The translations under genes were made by a program, and so were the position numbers. A stretch of 64,000 nt of DNA from Cepaea nemoralis (lineage: Eukaryota > Mollusca > Gastropoda > Stylommatophora > Helicidae): NCBI GenBank assembly GCA_014155875.1, contig JACEFZ010015002.1:391001-455000 (forward strand). The letters are read 5' to 3'. The notes under the pieces were generated by a model, which ran no database searches, was not told the origin of the DNA, and saw only the letters and a list, made by a program, of their open reading frames with translations. This document shows, in pieces, positions 1-11,175 of this stretch (the stretch's first letter is position 1; every line of letters starts with the position of its first letter).

Positions 1-33
1 GACATTCTTTTAAAAAAAGTTACTTTTTTTTGG

Positions 34-121
34 TTGTATGAATTTAATGAGACGCTACCCGCCAGGAGCTGGGCGAAGCCAAGCCGGGTCAGACAGATAG
101 ACAGACCCACCTTTTCAGTGC
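34..121 (+). repeat. Core block of an (ACAG)n-associated repeat, copy A
   Basis: This segment reads like the blocks at 1112-1196 and 1267-1362: a tatgaatt(t/a)aatgaga stretch, then a cc(a/g)ccaggag-ctgggcgaagcc motif ending in gccgggtcagaca. It leads into a short degenerate (ACAG) run. A related motif occurs inverted at 39170-39212. It has no coding value. The association of a conserved block with ACAG tracts resembles Helitron-like non-autonomous families with microsatellite cores; that placement is inference. Confidence 0.55.
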
Positions 122-147
122 AGTTATCTACAGGCATATTCGTTATA

Positions 148-890
148 ATCCTCCTCCTCCTCCACTTCCTCCTCCTACCCTCTTCCTCTTCCCCTCCTCC
201 CTCTCCCTCCTCCATCCTCCTCTTTCCTCTTCCTCCTCCTACCTCCTCGCCCTCCTCCCTCCTCCTAATCACTCCTCTTCCTTCCTCCTCCCTTCTCCCT
301 CCTCCTCCTACGTCCTTCCCCTTATCCCTCTTCCTCCTCCTTCTTCCTCCCTCCTCCTCATCCCTCCTCCTCCCTCCTCATCCTCTCTCCTCCTCCCTCC
401 TACTCCTCCCTCTACCTCCTCCCTCCTCTTCCCTCCACATCCCACCTCCTCCTCCCTCTTCCTCCTCCTCCCTCTTCCTCCTCCTCCTCCTTCTCCCTCC
501 GCCTCCTCCCTCCTCCTCTCTCCTCCTTCTCCCTCCTCCTCCATCTCCCTCTCATCCTCCCTCCTCCTCTCCTCCTCCTGCGTTCTTCTCCTCCCTCCTC
601 CTCCTTCCTCCTCCCTCCTCCTCCTCTCCTCCTCCCTCCTCCTCCTCCCTCCTCCTTCTCCTACCTCCTCCTCCTCTCTCCTCCTCCTAATCCCTCCTCC
701 TCCCTCCTATTCCTCCTACTCCTCCTCCTCCTTCCTCCTCCCTCCTCTTCCTCCTCCCTCCTCTTCCCTCCTCCTCCTCTCTCCGCCTATTTCTTCCTCC
801 CTCCTCCTCCTCCCTCCTCCACCTCCTTCTTCCTCCTCCCAGTTCCTACTCCTCCTTTTTCTTCTTCTGCTGCTGCTGCTGCCACCGCTC
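148..890. repeat. Polypyrimidine tract, degenerate (TCC)n
   Basis: About 740 bases are almost entirely C and T on this strand, built from TCC/CTC triplets with single-base interruptions and ending in a short (TGC) run. Open frames here are simple Ser/Leu/Pro or Glu/Arg/Gly strings and are not genes. Homopurine-homopyrimidine mirror tracts of this size can form triplex (H-DNA); that is inference. Confidence 0.9.
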
Positions 891-1004
891 CATTTACCCA
901 AGTTAATTGTTGGGGAAGATGTAAAGATCTTTCAAGTGCTCTTTCTAATGCTTTTTGTAAGTTGGTCTTCGTTTATCTAAGGTTGTTCTAACTGCAACCA
1001 ATAA

Positions 1005-1009
1005 ATGAT

Positions 1010-1057
<48 letters not shown>

Positions 1058-1065
1058 GAGGGAGG

Positions 1066-1109
<44 letters not shown>

Positions 1110-1193
1110 GTCGGGAACGGGAGCTTATATGACTACTTATATGAATTAAATGAGATGCTCCACACCAGGAGCTGGGAGATGCCGGGCCGGGTC

Positions 1194-1264
<71 letters not shown>

Positions 1265-1362
1265 TAGTCGGTAACGGGAACGAGAACTTATATGACTACT
1301 TATATGAATTAAATGAGATGCTCCCCACCAGGGACAGGGCGAAGCCGGGCCGTGTCAGCTAG
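1005..1362 (+). repeat. (ACAG)n arrays alternating with two core blocks
   Basis: Two (ACAG)n tracts (about 1009-1112 and 1189-1266) are separated and followed by two near-identical blocks of about 85-95 bases (1112-1196 and 1267-1362). Each block carries ttatatgactacttatatga, an aatgagatgctcc stretch and a gccgggccg(g/t)gtcag end. The microsatellite restarts directly from the gtcagacag end of the block. Block and microsatellite therefore repeat as one higher-order unit. Confidence 0.8.
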
Positions 1363-2160
1363 TGTCTTATAAACACAGACAGTGTCTTGTAAATGTATGT
1401 ACGATGCGTCTGTGCTTATTATCTCTCACGTTTTCGCAGGAGTTACACATACCTTGCTGTTGTTATTTTCTATTGTTATATCCTGCTGTAGGCGTGACTT
1501 CTCTTTATCAACATATACTGAACAAAGTAAAGTATTTTGAAAATTCAAAGTGTATTACTTCAGTGAATGTTGTCACAGACGCCACATACACAATATTGCA
1601 CGACTTCTTGCCATGTATATTTCGCTGCATCTCGCCAGGTGATTACTGTAGAGTTATATAATATCATCATCATCACGTGCCATGGATATAAACGTGGGGG
1701 GTCATGTTTAGATATCACACACGGTCACTAGACATTTGGATAAGGGCTGTGTCCTTGTCTCGAACATGCCAAGTGACCAAGCCATCTATCTATCTCTCTG
1801 CCATAGTTCTTCTTCTTTGTTTACGTTCAGACAATAATAATTATTTCAAAGGAAGCAGCAGTCAACATAAGCTTGCTGACATCTCCAAAGAGTTTGTCAT
1901 CAAATAGAACGGGTGTAGCCCAACATAGTTTCTCACAATGTTTAAATTCACTATAGGAAAACATTATTTTGAATTTTTGAAACATCGTTTCCCGCAATCA
2001 ACCGTAAAGCGGGTAAATGGATCACTTAAGTTGAAATGTAAAATTGCTGTAAAGGTTTGTAGATCCGCGACTATGTACTCAGTATTTATGCCAAAATATT
2101 ATTTCATTACACACATCATATGATATATGGCGAAGAGTAGCCTTTTGTAAGATGGAAACC
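1363..2160. other. No gene recognised
   Basis: AT-rich sequence with only short frames that match nothing I recognise. A short (ATC) run lies near 1663-1674, in a context (atatcatcatcatca-gtgccatg) also seen at the 3' end of the LINE at 34107, so a small LINE tail may be present. Confidence 0.5.
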
Positions 2161-2169
2161 ATATTGACC

Positions 2170-2640
2170 TATAAAAGATGGCAATTACAAAGAGAAAAAG
2201 CGTGTTGAAGTGCTACATTGAACCTGTACTTTTGTATCGATGGGAAACATGGACAAAGAGCAGACACGTTGAAAAACGTCTAATGGCGGTGGACATGTGG
2301 TTTCTGAGGAAAATTCAAAGTATACCGTGGGTAGATAGAATAACCAATGAGCAAGTCCTACAAGAAACAAACGAATACCGTAAACTGATTAGAGAAATTA
2401 GACGTAGACAGTCACAGTTTGTTTGAGAGACTTTATGAGAAGAAATACATTGGAGAATTTGATGAGACATGGCAAGATTGAGGGACACAGAACACGGGAA
2501 AGGCAGATAAGTAAATATCTGGATGGCGTGGCGACGTGGTATGGTCGAAACAAGAAAACAGTGCTGAAGAAGCCATGTTTTGAGCGGCTAGCCCGAGTGT
2601 GCAGTGTCAGAAAATTCGTACGAGGAAGACACTGTAAGTA
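2170..2640 (+). pseudogene. 3' fragment of a LINE, C-terminal region (RTE-like)
   Basis: The frame from 2178 encodes the region downstream of the reverse transcriptase seen in many invertebrate LINEs. It has a leucine/tyrosine-rich start (LKCYIEPVLLYRWETW), a VEKRLMAVDMWFLRKI block, a W-x-D-R-(I/V)-TNE motif and an ETN-x2-RKL-x2-IRRRQ stretch. A second frame from 2423 continues with MRRNTLENLM-x-GKIEGHRTRERQ. The shift near 2425 and the missing upstream RT mark it as dead. Fragments with the same blocks occur at 29880, 34107, 36795, 50215 and 50520. RTE-like is my best placement. Confidence 0.75.
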
Positions 2641-5600
2641 GAAGTATTTAATATAACGTATCATAGTGTTCTCTAAATCAAACTGACAGCGACCATGTCG
2701 CCAGGTGCGACTCAAGACTAAGTGCACCAGTGATAGACTGTCTGTAGCTTGATATCCAGCAGGGTAGCGCATTGCGCGGGACGAGCTTAATCAAGTCTGG
2801 AGTTGTACACTGAGACGTGCTAATTAAAGTTCTGTTTCCCTGAAACGAATGTGTTCAACGTTTTTTGTCAGTTGTGAATTGTTTGAACAAGACAATGCTT
2901 AATGTTGGACTTTAGACAACGAGTGTGAATTAACTACCCCAACAATATGGTACCACGAAACTGGTGATCGTATGTGATTTCGAAACATGGCCGCCACGCT
3001 TATCGGCATGGCGTATGATGAGCCGCATACATCAGTCAGTTAGTGTCTCGCGCCTCCTCCATGGCGCCGTAACTTTCATTGTTAGGGATTGTGGCATAAC
3101 GCAGCCAACATTATTCATTCATCAACACATGCCGCAAAAAGAGGAAACAACATTAAAAGAAATTGACTTCACAAACGCAATTGGAGATTGGGACTTAAAA
3201 CTTAACATCGAAACTGGAACTGAACAAGTGACAAATGACGTGGATTCTTAGAAAGATTTCATCAGACCAAGCTCGGAAGACCATTGGATAGGAAAAACAC
3301 GTGACCCGCCTTCGCGCCAGTGCATAATTAACATATATTACTATTTCATCAGAAATGTTAATAAGCCCGCACTTTTGTCTGAACTCGCTCCATGGACGGA
3401 TGTGAGAAAATTGTGTGACCAAAAATTCAATGGGCAAGGCAAAAGTCTGGATCCGAGGTACGTTTGTTGGTCCCTTGATTAGACTAAGAACCCGATGTAT
3501 CAAGTATCAAGTAATGTAAACCCATGTTTGTGATGTCAATTGAAATGTATGATTATTAATTAAAACCTCTGAAATGTAAAAATGCTCGACTGTAGATTCT
3601 AACGACGCAGAGCCATTCCCGGGCAAAATATTCTCTTCGATGAAACTACAATCTCTGATATTCTTAGAGATAATTATTAACTTTAAGAAGTGCATTATAC
3701 TACTACATTCTATTCTAAACAACTGTGAGAAGTGATGATTCTAAAGCAATCTTGTGCCTTTCACCAGAAACACTGATAAAAGATGCTATCACTATCTACA
3801 GCTGAAATGACAGTTCGTGTACTAGAACAAGTGCCTTGTTCTAAAACAGACTTATCTATGCCTATTTACGATCTAGAAAGCTGAAAGTGAAATCAATCTT
3901 TCCTTTCTCCTTTATCTATAGAATTAATAGGGTTTGGCGAAATAAATATTTATATTTATGTCAAATTTAATTAGATAAGAGCACTTAGGAACTGCAATAC
4001 ATGAGAAAGTTGTGCTTCGCGGAACACCATCACGCGCAGTGAACTTAACTCATTACTCAACATAACTTAAAAACACAACACCACTCCACACCACTCATCA
4101 CCACACAACACAACCCTCAACAGCACAACAACAACAGGTAATGGAAGAGAGTTATTAGACACAAGAAGAAGAAGTAGTTAATTGGGAAAACACAGAGAAT
4201 TAGTTATACACATTGTAAACACCATTGAGTTGAAGAAATGTTATAAATGTATGTCATTTATTTACATGCATCTTGACACCTTCTCACTCTTGTCATTGTC
4301 TCACTGTACACGTTCACTGACCCAGGTCAAATGAAGACTTACATACAGCAAGAACAAGTTGATACAAGGCGTACACAGTGTGATAAACTCTGACCACCCC
4401 AAATTAACCCAACACTAGCTTAGAGAGAAAAGGAGGGGAGGGGAACTAGTTCCTACTTCAGGAATTTAGGTTTCTTTTACCTACTTTTAAAAGATTGTAT
4501 TGGTAGGAATGTATATATTTATGCGAATACTCATCAGTGATCTTGGTGGCTCCATACCAACAACCACCCAACACATCAGCAAATTAACCACCTAAATCAG
4601 ACCTGAGGGAGGGAAGCCGAGAGAAAGAGATGAACCACAAGTGAGAGGGAGGATGACTTCGCTATGAGCAGAGCATGGGGAGGCCTTCAGAGGAGCTATA
4701 CGGGCAGACCTGAAGTGGATCCATCAGTCAATGGACCCTGGCTTACCTAATCCTCCAGTCACCAGGTTACTTTTCTCATTGGTAGAAACCACACCCAATT
4801 TCAGGAAAACTGATATATTTTATGGTTGAGACATCACTATCATACTTAATATGTACAACATCAAAATGTTTACTATGTTTTCACACTTGTTGACATCTCA
4901 TATAGTGATGCTTGTTATTGATTGTCTGGGACAATGGTCCAACATGCAACTGTTCTATTACTTTGTGTAAATCACAATAGAGATGTATGTACTGACCAGA
5001 AGGCTCAGGCCAGTCAATAAATGATTAACATGAATTGACCTTCTGTTAATTTGTCAAGTTCAAACCTATCTGTGTCAAAACTTCTTTGTACATCATGTTG
5101 TCAGAATCTAATGTGATTGATTATGTGTTTGATTGTTTACAGATAAATTAACTCATAATGACTTACTGAAGGGGGAAATAAAAAGACTCTAGATCTATCA
5201 ACTGTCCAACATCCATGTTTTCTTCATCTAAATCAGGCTGAGAAGATTCTCCAGACTTTCCTCAGATTTGATAAACTAAAAGGGGGCTCCAGAGCTATCA
5301 GAATCATTGGAGAAGGGGCAGATTCCCACTTAGTAATTACCATTCTTACCAGGGCCATAATCTATATCTCCTAGACAATACTTAATAGAACGAGACCTGC
5401 AGATAACTCAAGGTTCATATTCTGGGGTTATTGAAGATAGAAGAGGATGGGGCTCTACATCTTTTGTTAGAGATGGGGCATGCACTACAGTGATCTCCCA
5501 CTCCCTTCAAAAATATATGACAGGGATCAATAACCAATCCCAGTGGTATCTGAAGCTTACAATAATTTAATATAAAGTTGGTTAGGGGAATCGTGGCGTC

Positions 5601-5690
5601 ATCATTCATTACGTTATTAAATGGTTGGATTCCTTCCGCACACTAGTTACATGTGCGTATGCGAGTATCATTTTTAACAATGTTAAATTG
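2641..5690. other. About 3 kb without a recognised gene
   Basis: Mostly AT-rich, apparently low-copy sequence. At 2950-3030 a tggtgatcgtatg...cggcatggcg stretch resembles the LINE 3' end at 30385-30470 and is probably a decayed LINE end. No convincing ORF, tRNA-like fold or tandem array is visible in the rest. Confidence 0.5.
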
Positions 5691-5694
5691 GCTG

Positions 5695-5773
5695 AATGTT
5701 CTTTACAGGACGTAACAATCCACCCCAGCATTTATTAACTGGTGATGGTAATGATGATGATGATGATGATGAC

Positions 5774-5829
<56 letters not shown>

Positions 5830-5838
5830 GGATGATGC

Positions 5839-5873
<35 letters not shown>

Positions 5874-5875
5874 CA
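5695..5875 (+). repeat. (GAT)n microsatellite next to a dispersed motif
   Basis: About 130 bases of (GAT)n with a few GAC/GAG/GCT interruptions (5742-5871). It follows a ttctttacaggacgtaa-cc-cagcattt motif that also precedes or lies in the repeats at 33705 and 55049. All frames are poly-Asp, poly-Met or poly-Ser and are artefacts. Confidence 0.85.
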
Positions 5876-6795
5876 AGTTGAAAATGTTTTAGAAATCGGG
5901 GGATTCCCCATGTGTTTTCCCTGAGCGCTCTTCTCCCTAGCTTTTCCGTTTGGTCCCATTGTTTCACATCAATTTCCAGAAGGATTCCCAATCAATGCTG
6001 GCGAAGGCCTATACAAGTTAACAATTCCAGCAAAGATTGGCTAGTTCATTTCGAAGCTTGGTTCAATTCTTATGTGTAATAGATATATCTTTCTGGCCAG
6101 TGCAGGCTCTGTCTGGTCGGAAGCCAGCCTGTTTTCCTCTTGAGTTATTTCTCAATAGCATCTCTAGAGACGCTGGACATATACATGTTATAAAGCAGCA
6201 ACGTTGAATGGATGCTCATACAAGATAATTTTTTCAAGATTGTTTACGGAAAAAATATGAAAAACCCAATGAAATGACGTTCTCATTTCCTGTGTAAATA
6301 ATCACGGACATTAACATTCATGCAACATAATATTAATATAAATAAAGTAAAAGAACCTTTTACATAATAATGAAAACGCCAGTCATCGTGACCCCCATAA
6401 TACCCAACCGAGCCCGAAGAGCAGAGAGGAGAAAATATAACCAGTCCTGTTTAGGACTAACTCGAAAGAGAACAAAGAAAGGAACGAATATCAAAACACA
6501 CACATATACAAGCGGACCTCAGTTATAATGGACGCTGTAGAAGCCGGTTGATCGATGCCGAATTTGATGCAGATACTGATGCTGCTGCTGATGCGAATGG
6601 ACCCGTTCAACCGTCGAATAATTCAGTTTAGTTGTATTTGGGTCCTATATTGTGTAGCTTGTTTTGAATCTTTCGTAGATCTGGTTGCTTGTTTTCAGCT
6701 TCCTGGCTTCTGATTGGTTGATTTTATTCATTCCTGTCTTGATAAGGTACTTCATGTCTGGACAGAGTCGCGCACTTGCTGAGGCCTGGAGTTAT
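5876..6795. other. No gene recognised
   Basis: Unique-looking sequence of mixed composition. No repeat or ORF of note is supported before the LINE ORF1 remnant that begins near 6800. Confidence 0.45.
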
Positions 6796-6799
6796 TGTG

Positions 6800-7880
6800 T
6801 ACCCACCCCGTCATATGGTGCTGTTTCCTTCAGGGAGTTTTACCATTCGTCGTTCCACCTGTTGTTTCTTCTCCTTCCACGTCTTGGCATTTCGTCGAAT
6901 CTTCTTGTTCGTCTTTGGTTTTGTGTGTCGTCTCTATAGTTCGATCTTGGTGGGGGGCGATTTGCAATCGCCCGACAGAATTGGTCTTGATCTGGGTAGA
7001 CGTCCTCATCCAGTTCAATTACTATTTCTTCTTCTGATGATTCTTCTTCTGTCTGGGTCTTTGCATTTTCTGGTTCTTTCTGTGATTTAAGTAATTCAAT
7101 CTGTTCTCTTTCTTCTTGTATTTGTTTCAGCGTTTCTTCTGTCTTTGCTCTTTCTTCATGAATTTTCAGAATAGTTTTGTCAGTGTCAGCTTTTATGGCG
7201 GCCATTCGAGCGACATCCTGCTCTATCTTCTGCTGGACTTGCTTCAAGTCGTCCAGGATGAGCTGAACGGCCGTTATCTGGGTTTCTTGCGTCTTGTCAC
7301 TTTTGTCCTCAAGGCTTTTGACTTGTGTTCTCAGCTCCTTCAGGTTGCCTTCCAATTGTGCTTTATCACTCTTAGTGAGTCGGTTGGTGGTCTCGTACTG
7401 CCTCCTGGCCTCCTTATATGGCAAGTTGACTCTATGGCTATCTTCATGGCTTCTTTGCTGTCTTGGTGGCAGGGGCAGCCGAGGTACCTGGCGCCAGTGG
7501 TTGCCGAGGCAGTTGGCGCACTTTCTGTTGTTGTTAGGCCTCCTGAAGTCCGAGTCGTTCTTCGAGTGTTGGCACTGACTATACTGTTATTTTTTCCCGT
7601 ATAAATACTATGCTGAGGTGACGTTTTACAGTCTACACACGCTATAGGCAAATGGTATGTGACGCTAGGGCGACATTTGAATAGACCAATCGGAGCATGA
7701 TCCGACAGGTCGAGGCGGGTTCTGTACGCAGACAGGGGATTGAATCGCTGCGGCGATCTACTGTTCGTAGAGTCATCATCATCTTCGTTCAGGGACATGC
7801 GGGAGTTGAGGGAAATGAATGAGCTGATAAACTTGCTGGCTCTGCATCCCCTGCAGATGGCCAGCCTATGCATCGTGCCG
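6800..7880 (-). pseudogene. LINE ORF1 (gag-like) remnant with zinc knuckle and coiled coil
   Basis: Read on the minus strand, a K-C-A-N-C-x-G-N-H-W motif (about 7495-7524) gives the start of a gag-type knuckle. The continuation Y-L-G-C-P lies in the next frame (the frame from 7873), which marks a frameshift. Downstream, the frame from 7424 to 6840 is a long charged coiled coil rich in Lys, Glu and Gln. It ends in an acidic patch (ESSEEEIVIELDED) and a basic Arg-rich tail. CANCxGNHxAxYxGCP-type knuckles are typical of ORF1 proteins of I-group and Jockey-group LINEs. No EN or RT frame follows, so this is an isolated dead ORF1. Confidence 0.7.
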
Positions 7881-7954
7881 ATGTCATTTGAGAGATGTCA
7901 TAATAGGAGGACTAAGACTTCAGTGAATCCACTTCGTTGTCCAGATTGAGAGAA

Positions 7955-8123
7955 TTGGAAATAACAACAGGCACAGTTAATCACGAGAGGTGCATCGAGA
8001 GGATGAGGGACCTCGTGAACCAACACTGAACTGACGCAATTATCCGCCGGACGCTGATGCATATGTTGGGGTGAGGATCTTGGAAAAGACTTATCCGGGG
8101 TGCAAGAATGATATCTCAGCAGA

Positions 8124-8192
<69 letters not shown>

Positions 8193-8335
8193 GACTAACT
8201 AACTAACTATCTAACTAACTAACTAACTAAATAACTAACTAACTAACTAACTAACTACCTACCTACCTAACTAACTAACTAACTAACTAACTAAATAACT
8301 AACTAACTAACTAACTAACTAATCGGCTGACTAAC
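7955..8335 (+). mobile_element. 3' end of an RNase H LINE with a long (AACT)n tail
   Basis: The stretch at 8010-8060 (gaaccaacac-gaactgacgc, ccg-cggacgctga) is a diverged match to the 3' coding end of the LINE at 42715-42770. It runs into about 200 bases of (AACT)n (8123-8322) with scattered AAAT and ACCT variants. The LINE at 42.8 kb ends in the same repeat but only four to five units. The tract therefore looks like a reverse-transcription tail that later expanded. Confidence 0.65.
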
Positions 8336-8396
8336 TTGTTAACTAGCTAACCAGATAACTAACTAACCATCAGGCGAGGAACCATCAGGAGAACAT

Positions 8397-9198
8397 TAGG
8401 CGAGGAGAGGAGTGGGTCAGAGTGCCAGCGGAGCAGTCAGACGTGTGCAGAGTTATAATCACATTGAGCCGGGAGTGCAGGGAGTGGCCAGCAGGGGCTA
8501 CGGAAGTGGAAATCCACAACTAATTCAGGATAATGCTCGCCCGGGTGATGTGATTATATACACAGATGGTTCGGTGTTAAGAAGTAGGAGACGGGCCTGG
8601 GGATTCTTAGCAAATGCTAATGGTCGACATTTGGTGCAGGAGAGCCTGGCGTATGATGACACTACATCTAGCTTAAGAATGGAGGTGGAGGCGGTCAGTG
8701 CAGCTTTCCGCTGGATAGAGAACACGATACATACACACATTGTGATTGTAACTGACTCAGAATGCATGCTGAGAGGGGAGATGACAGGCAGGCTTCGTGC
8801 AGAGTGGCTTGCTTCGCTTCGGTTGTCACGGGTAGCAAGCATCACCTGGATCTTTTCTCCTGGGCATGCCGGTGTGCTAGGAATGAACAGGCGGTCAGAT
8901 TGGCTGGTTCGGCAAAACTTGGTGGAGTATTGATACATGACAAGGCAGACGTGGTTGCGGCCTTGTGGGAGCACGTGTACACCTCGGAGGAGCAAATGGA
9001 TCATCATAGTCTGGTAAGAATGAGACAGCGAGGAGTGACGAGGGGATCTGGCCGACGCTCGACGCTCAGAGGAAAGGCGAGACGGACATATAATTAGATT
9101 GCTACTGGAACTATTAGTGTTGGGACTCTTCGCTGGCTGCTGAGGATGGGGACGGAGCGCTAATGGGAATGCCCCGAATGCAGTGATGTCGATTCCTA

Positions 9199-9235
<37 letters not shown>

Positions 9236-9236
9236 A
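8397..9236 (+). pseudogene. 5'-truncated LINE fragment with RNase H domain and (AATC)n tail
   Basis: The frame at 8412-8933 encodes an RNase HI domain: VIIYTDGSV (first Asp), a SSLRMEVEAVSAAF block (Glu), a VTDSECML block (Asp) and FSPGHAGVLG. The usual N-E-R-A-D is changed to N-R-R-S-D in a shifted context. The end of the domain and the LINE C-terminus are only readable in other frames to about 9200. The fragment ends in (AATC)n at 9199-9236. RT and endonuclease are absent. The 3' part matches the minus-strand fragment at 52840-53235, so the two form one subfamily. Confidence 0.8.
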
Positions 9237-10011
9237 TTAATAATTAACTAACCAGCGAACTAACTAACTACTTAGTTGCAAGAATATTGTTTGCCCTCTC
9301 TCACTCTGAACCTAAACATAGCACATACACACTTTTACTTCTAGTAGCACTAGACTTAATTTTTTCACCCCAAGCCCCACCCCCCCCCCCCCCCCCCCTC
9401 TCCGCCCCTCCTTCCCCCATCTTTGGCTGTTCCATACACATCTTCCCATATTATTCCCATATTCTTAATTAATGTTTCTGCTTCTCTTGTCCGTGAATTT
9501 TTAGGTCTTTTTCCATTTCTTTTTTTTTCCCATGTTGTCAGAAGATAAATCCAAATTATGAGCCTCCTAGCACGCTAGAAAGATGCCTGCAGAATATCTG
9601 TGGATTCGCAGTCGATGGTTTCGCCCCATTTCTCTGTTATGTGTTTCTGTGAAGTATCACATCAAACAACAGTTCCGTGCATTCCGGGCACACCCGGTTC
9701 TCCCAGGGATTACAAATCGAGTTGAGACTATTGGGGACAAGTAGAGGCATTTAAGGCAATACGATTAACACATATACGGATATTGATTAGCACTGAGAGT
9801 ATACAAGGTGAAGGAAAGAGAAATTAACGCTTTCTGTTCGGGACAGCTGTACTTTTTAAATGCGATATTGGTATAGATGTTATGGGGTATCGCTAATGAA
9901 AGCTAGGACAGTAATAACAAGATGGAGGAGTGGGTTAAAGTAACAATAGGATGGAGAAGTGGGTTAAGGTATCAACAGGATGGAGAAGTAGTGAGATGGG
10001 TTAAAGTAACA
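9237..10011. other. No intact gene; poly-C run and possible LINE end
   Basis: There is a pure C run of about 18 bases near 9380-9398. On the minus strand around 9665-9730 a short stretch reads W-E-N-R-V-C-P-E-C-T-E, which resembles the C-x2-C ends of some LINE ORF2 proteins; this is weak. Short direct repeats of a gatggagaagtgggttaaag type occur at 9920-10010. Confidence 0.4.
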
Positions 10012-10190
10012 TGAGGCGAACCCACTCCGACTTCTGAGTTACTTGTAATTTAGTCCCAAGTCAAGGACGAGAAGTCAACATTTTAGGCCAACTGGCCGGT
10101 GTAGTGGTTGAATCCGCTACTTCGGCATTAGAACATGCGAAGTATAAAAGCGAGCGCTCTTAGCCATGAGGTAAATGTAACCTACGTGGA
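10012..10190 (-). mobile_element. tRNA-derived SINE, family A
   Basis: On the minus strand the head has an A-box-like tggctaagagcg (10155-10166) and a B-box-like ggattcaacca (10105-10115), about 40 bases apart as in a tRNA promoter. The body follows: gtcagttgg-like, ttgacttctcgtccttgact, then attacaagta-ct and cggagtgggttcgcct. Related copies lie at 14124, 31339, 47186, 47521 and 54165. This copy is useful as an uninterrupted reference for the nested copy at 14.1 kb. Confidence 0.75.
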
Positions 10191-10221
10191 CAGAGCCGTG
10201 GGGTAGATTTTATCAGTATCA

Positions 10222-11175
10222 AGCACGTCTTTGACATGCCGCCCTTTAATAAAGCACGTCTTTGAAATGCCGCCCCTTAATAAAGCACGTCTTTGAAATG
10301 CCGCCCCTTAATAAAGCACGTCTTTGAAATGCCGCCCCTTAATAAAGCACGTCTTTGAAATGCCGCCCTTTAATAAAGCACGTCTTTGAAATGCCGCCCC
10401 TTAATAAAGCACGTCTTTGAAATGCCGCCCCTTAATAAAGCACGTCTTTGAAATGCTGCCCCTTAATAAAGCACGTCTTTGACATGCCGCCCCTTAATAA
10501 AGCACGTCTTTGAAATGCCGCCCCTTAATAAAGCACGTCTTTTAAATGCTGCCCCTTAATAAAGCACGTCTTTGAAATGCCGCCCTTTAATAAAGCACGT
10601 ATTTGAAATTCTTACCCTTAATAAAGCACGTTTTTGAAATGCCGCCCCTTAATAAAGCACGTCTTTGAAATGCCGCCCCTTAATAAAGCACCTCTTTGAA
10701 ATGCTGCCCCTTAATAAAGCACGTCTTTGCAATGCTGCCCCTTAATAAAGCACGTTTTTGGAAACGCCACCCCTTAATGAAGCACGTCTTGAAATGCCGC
10801 CCCTTAACGAAGCACGTCTTTTAAATGCTGCCCCCTAATAAAGCAAGTCTTTGAAATGCCGCCCCTTAATGAAGCACGTCTTTGAAATTCTGCCCCTTAA
10901 TGAAGCTCGTCATTGAAATGCTGCCCCTTTATGAAACACGTCTTTGAAATGCTGCCCCTTAATAAAGCACGTCTTTAAAATGCTGCCCCTTAATAAAGCA
11001 CGTCTTTGAGATGTCGCCCCTTAATAAAGCACGTCTTTGAAATGCTGCCCCTTAATGAAGGAAGTCATCGAAATGCCACCCCTTAATGAAGCAAGTCTTC
11101 GAAATCCCGCCCCTTAATGAAGCAAGTCTTAGAAATCCCGCCCCTTAATGAATGCAAGTCTTAAAAATTCCACCC
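10222..11175. repeat. 31-bp satellite array, about 30 units
   Basis: The unit is roughly aaagcacgtctttgaaatgc followed by cgccccttaat (31 bases). The first dozen units are nearly identical. Divergence rises steadily toward the right edge, where aagcaagtct and gaagcaagtc variants appear. Such polarity is expected when one end of an array is homogenised more often. No ORF runs through it. Confidence 0.92.

Noticed and set aside
5683..5991. Poly-Ser, poly-Asp and poly-Met frames through (GAT)n
   Set aside because: They are translations of a trinucleotide microsatellite in several frames and both strands, with no conserved flanking protein sequence.
10222..11175. A CRISPR array reading of the 31-bp repeats
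   Set aside because: Units are head-to-tail without unique spacers and lie in a eukaryotic repeat context; it is a satellite.
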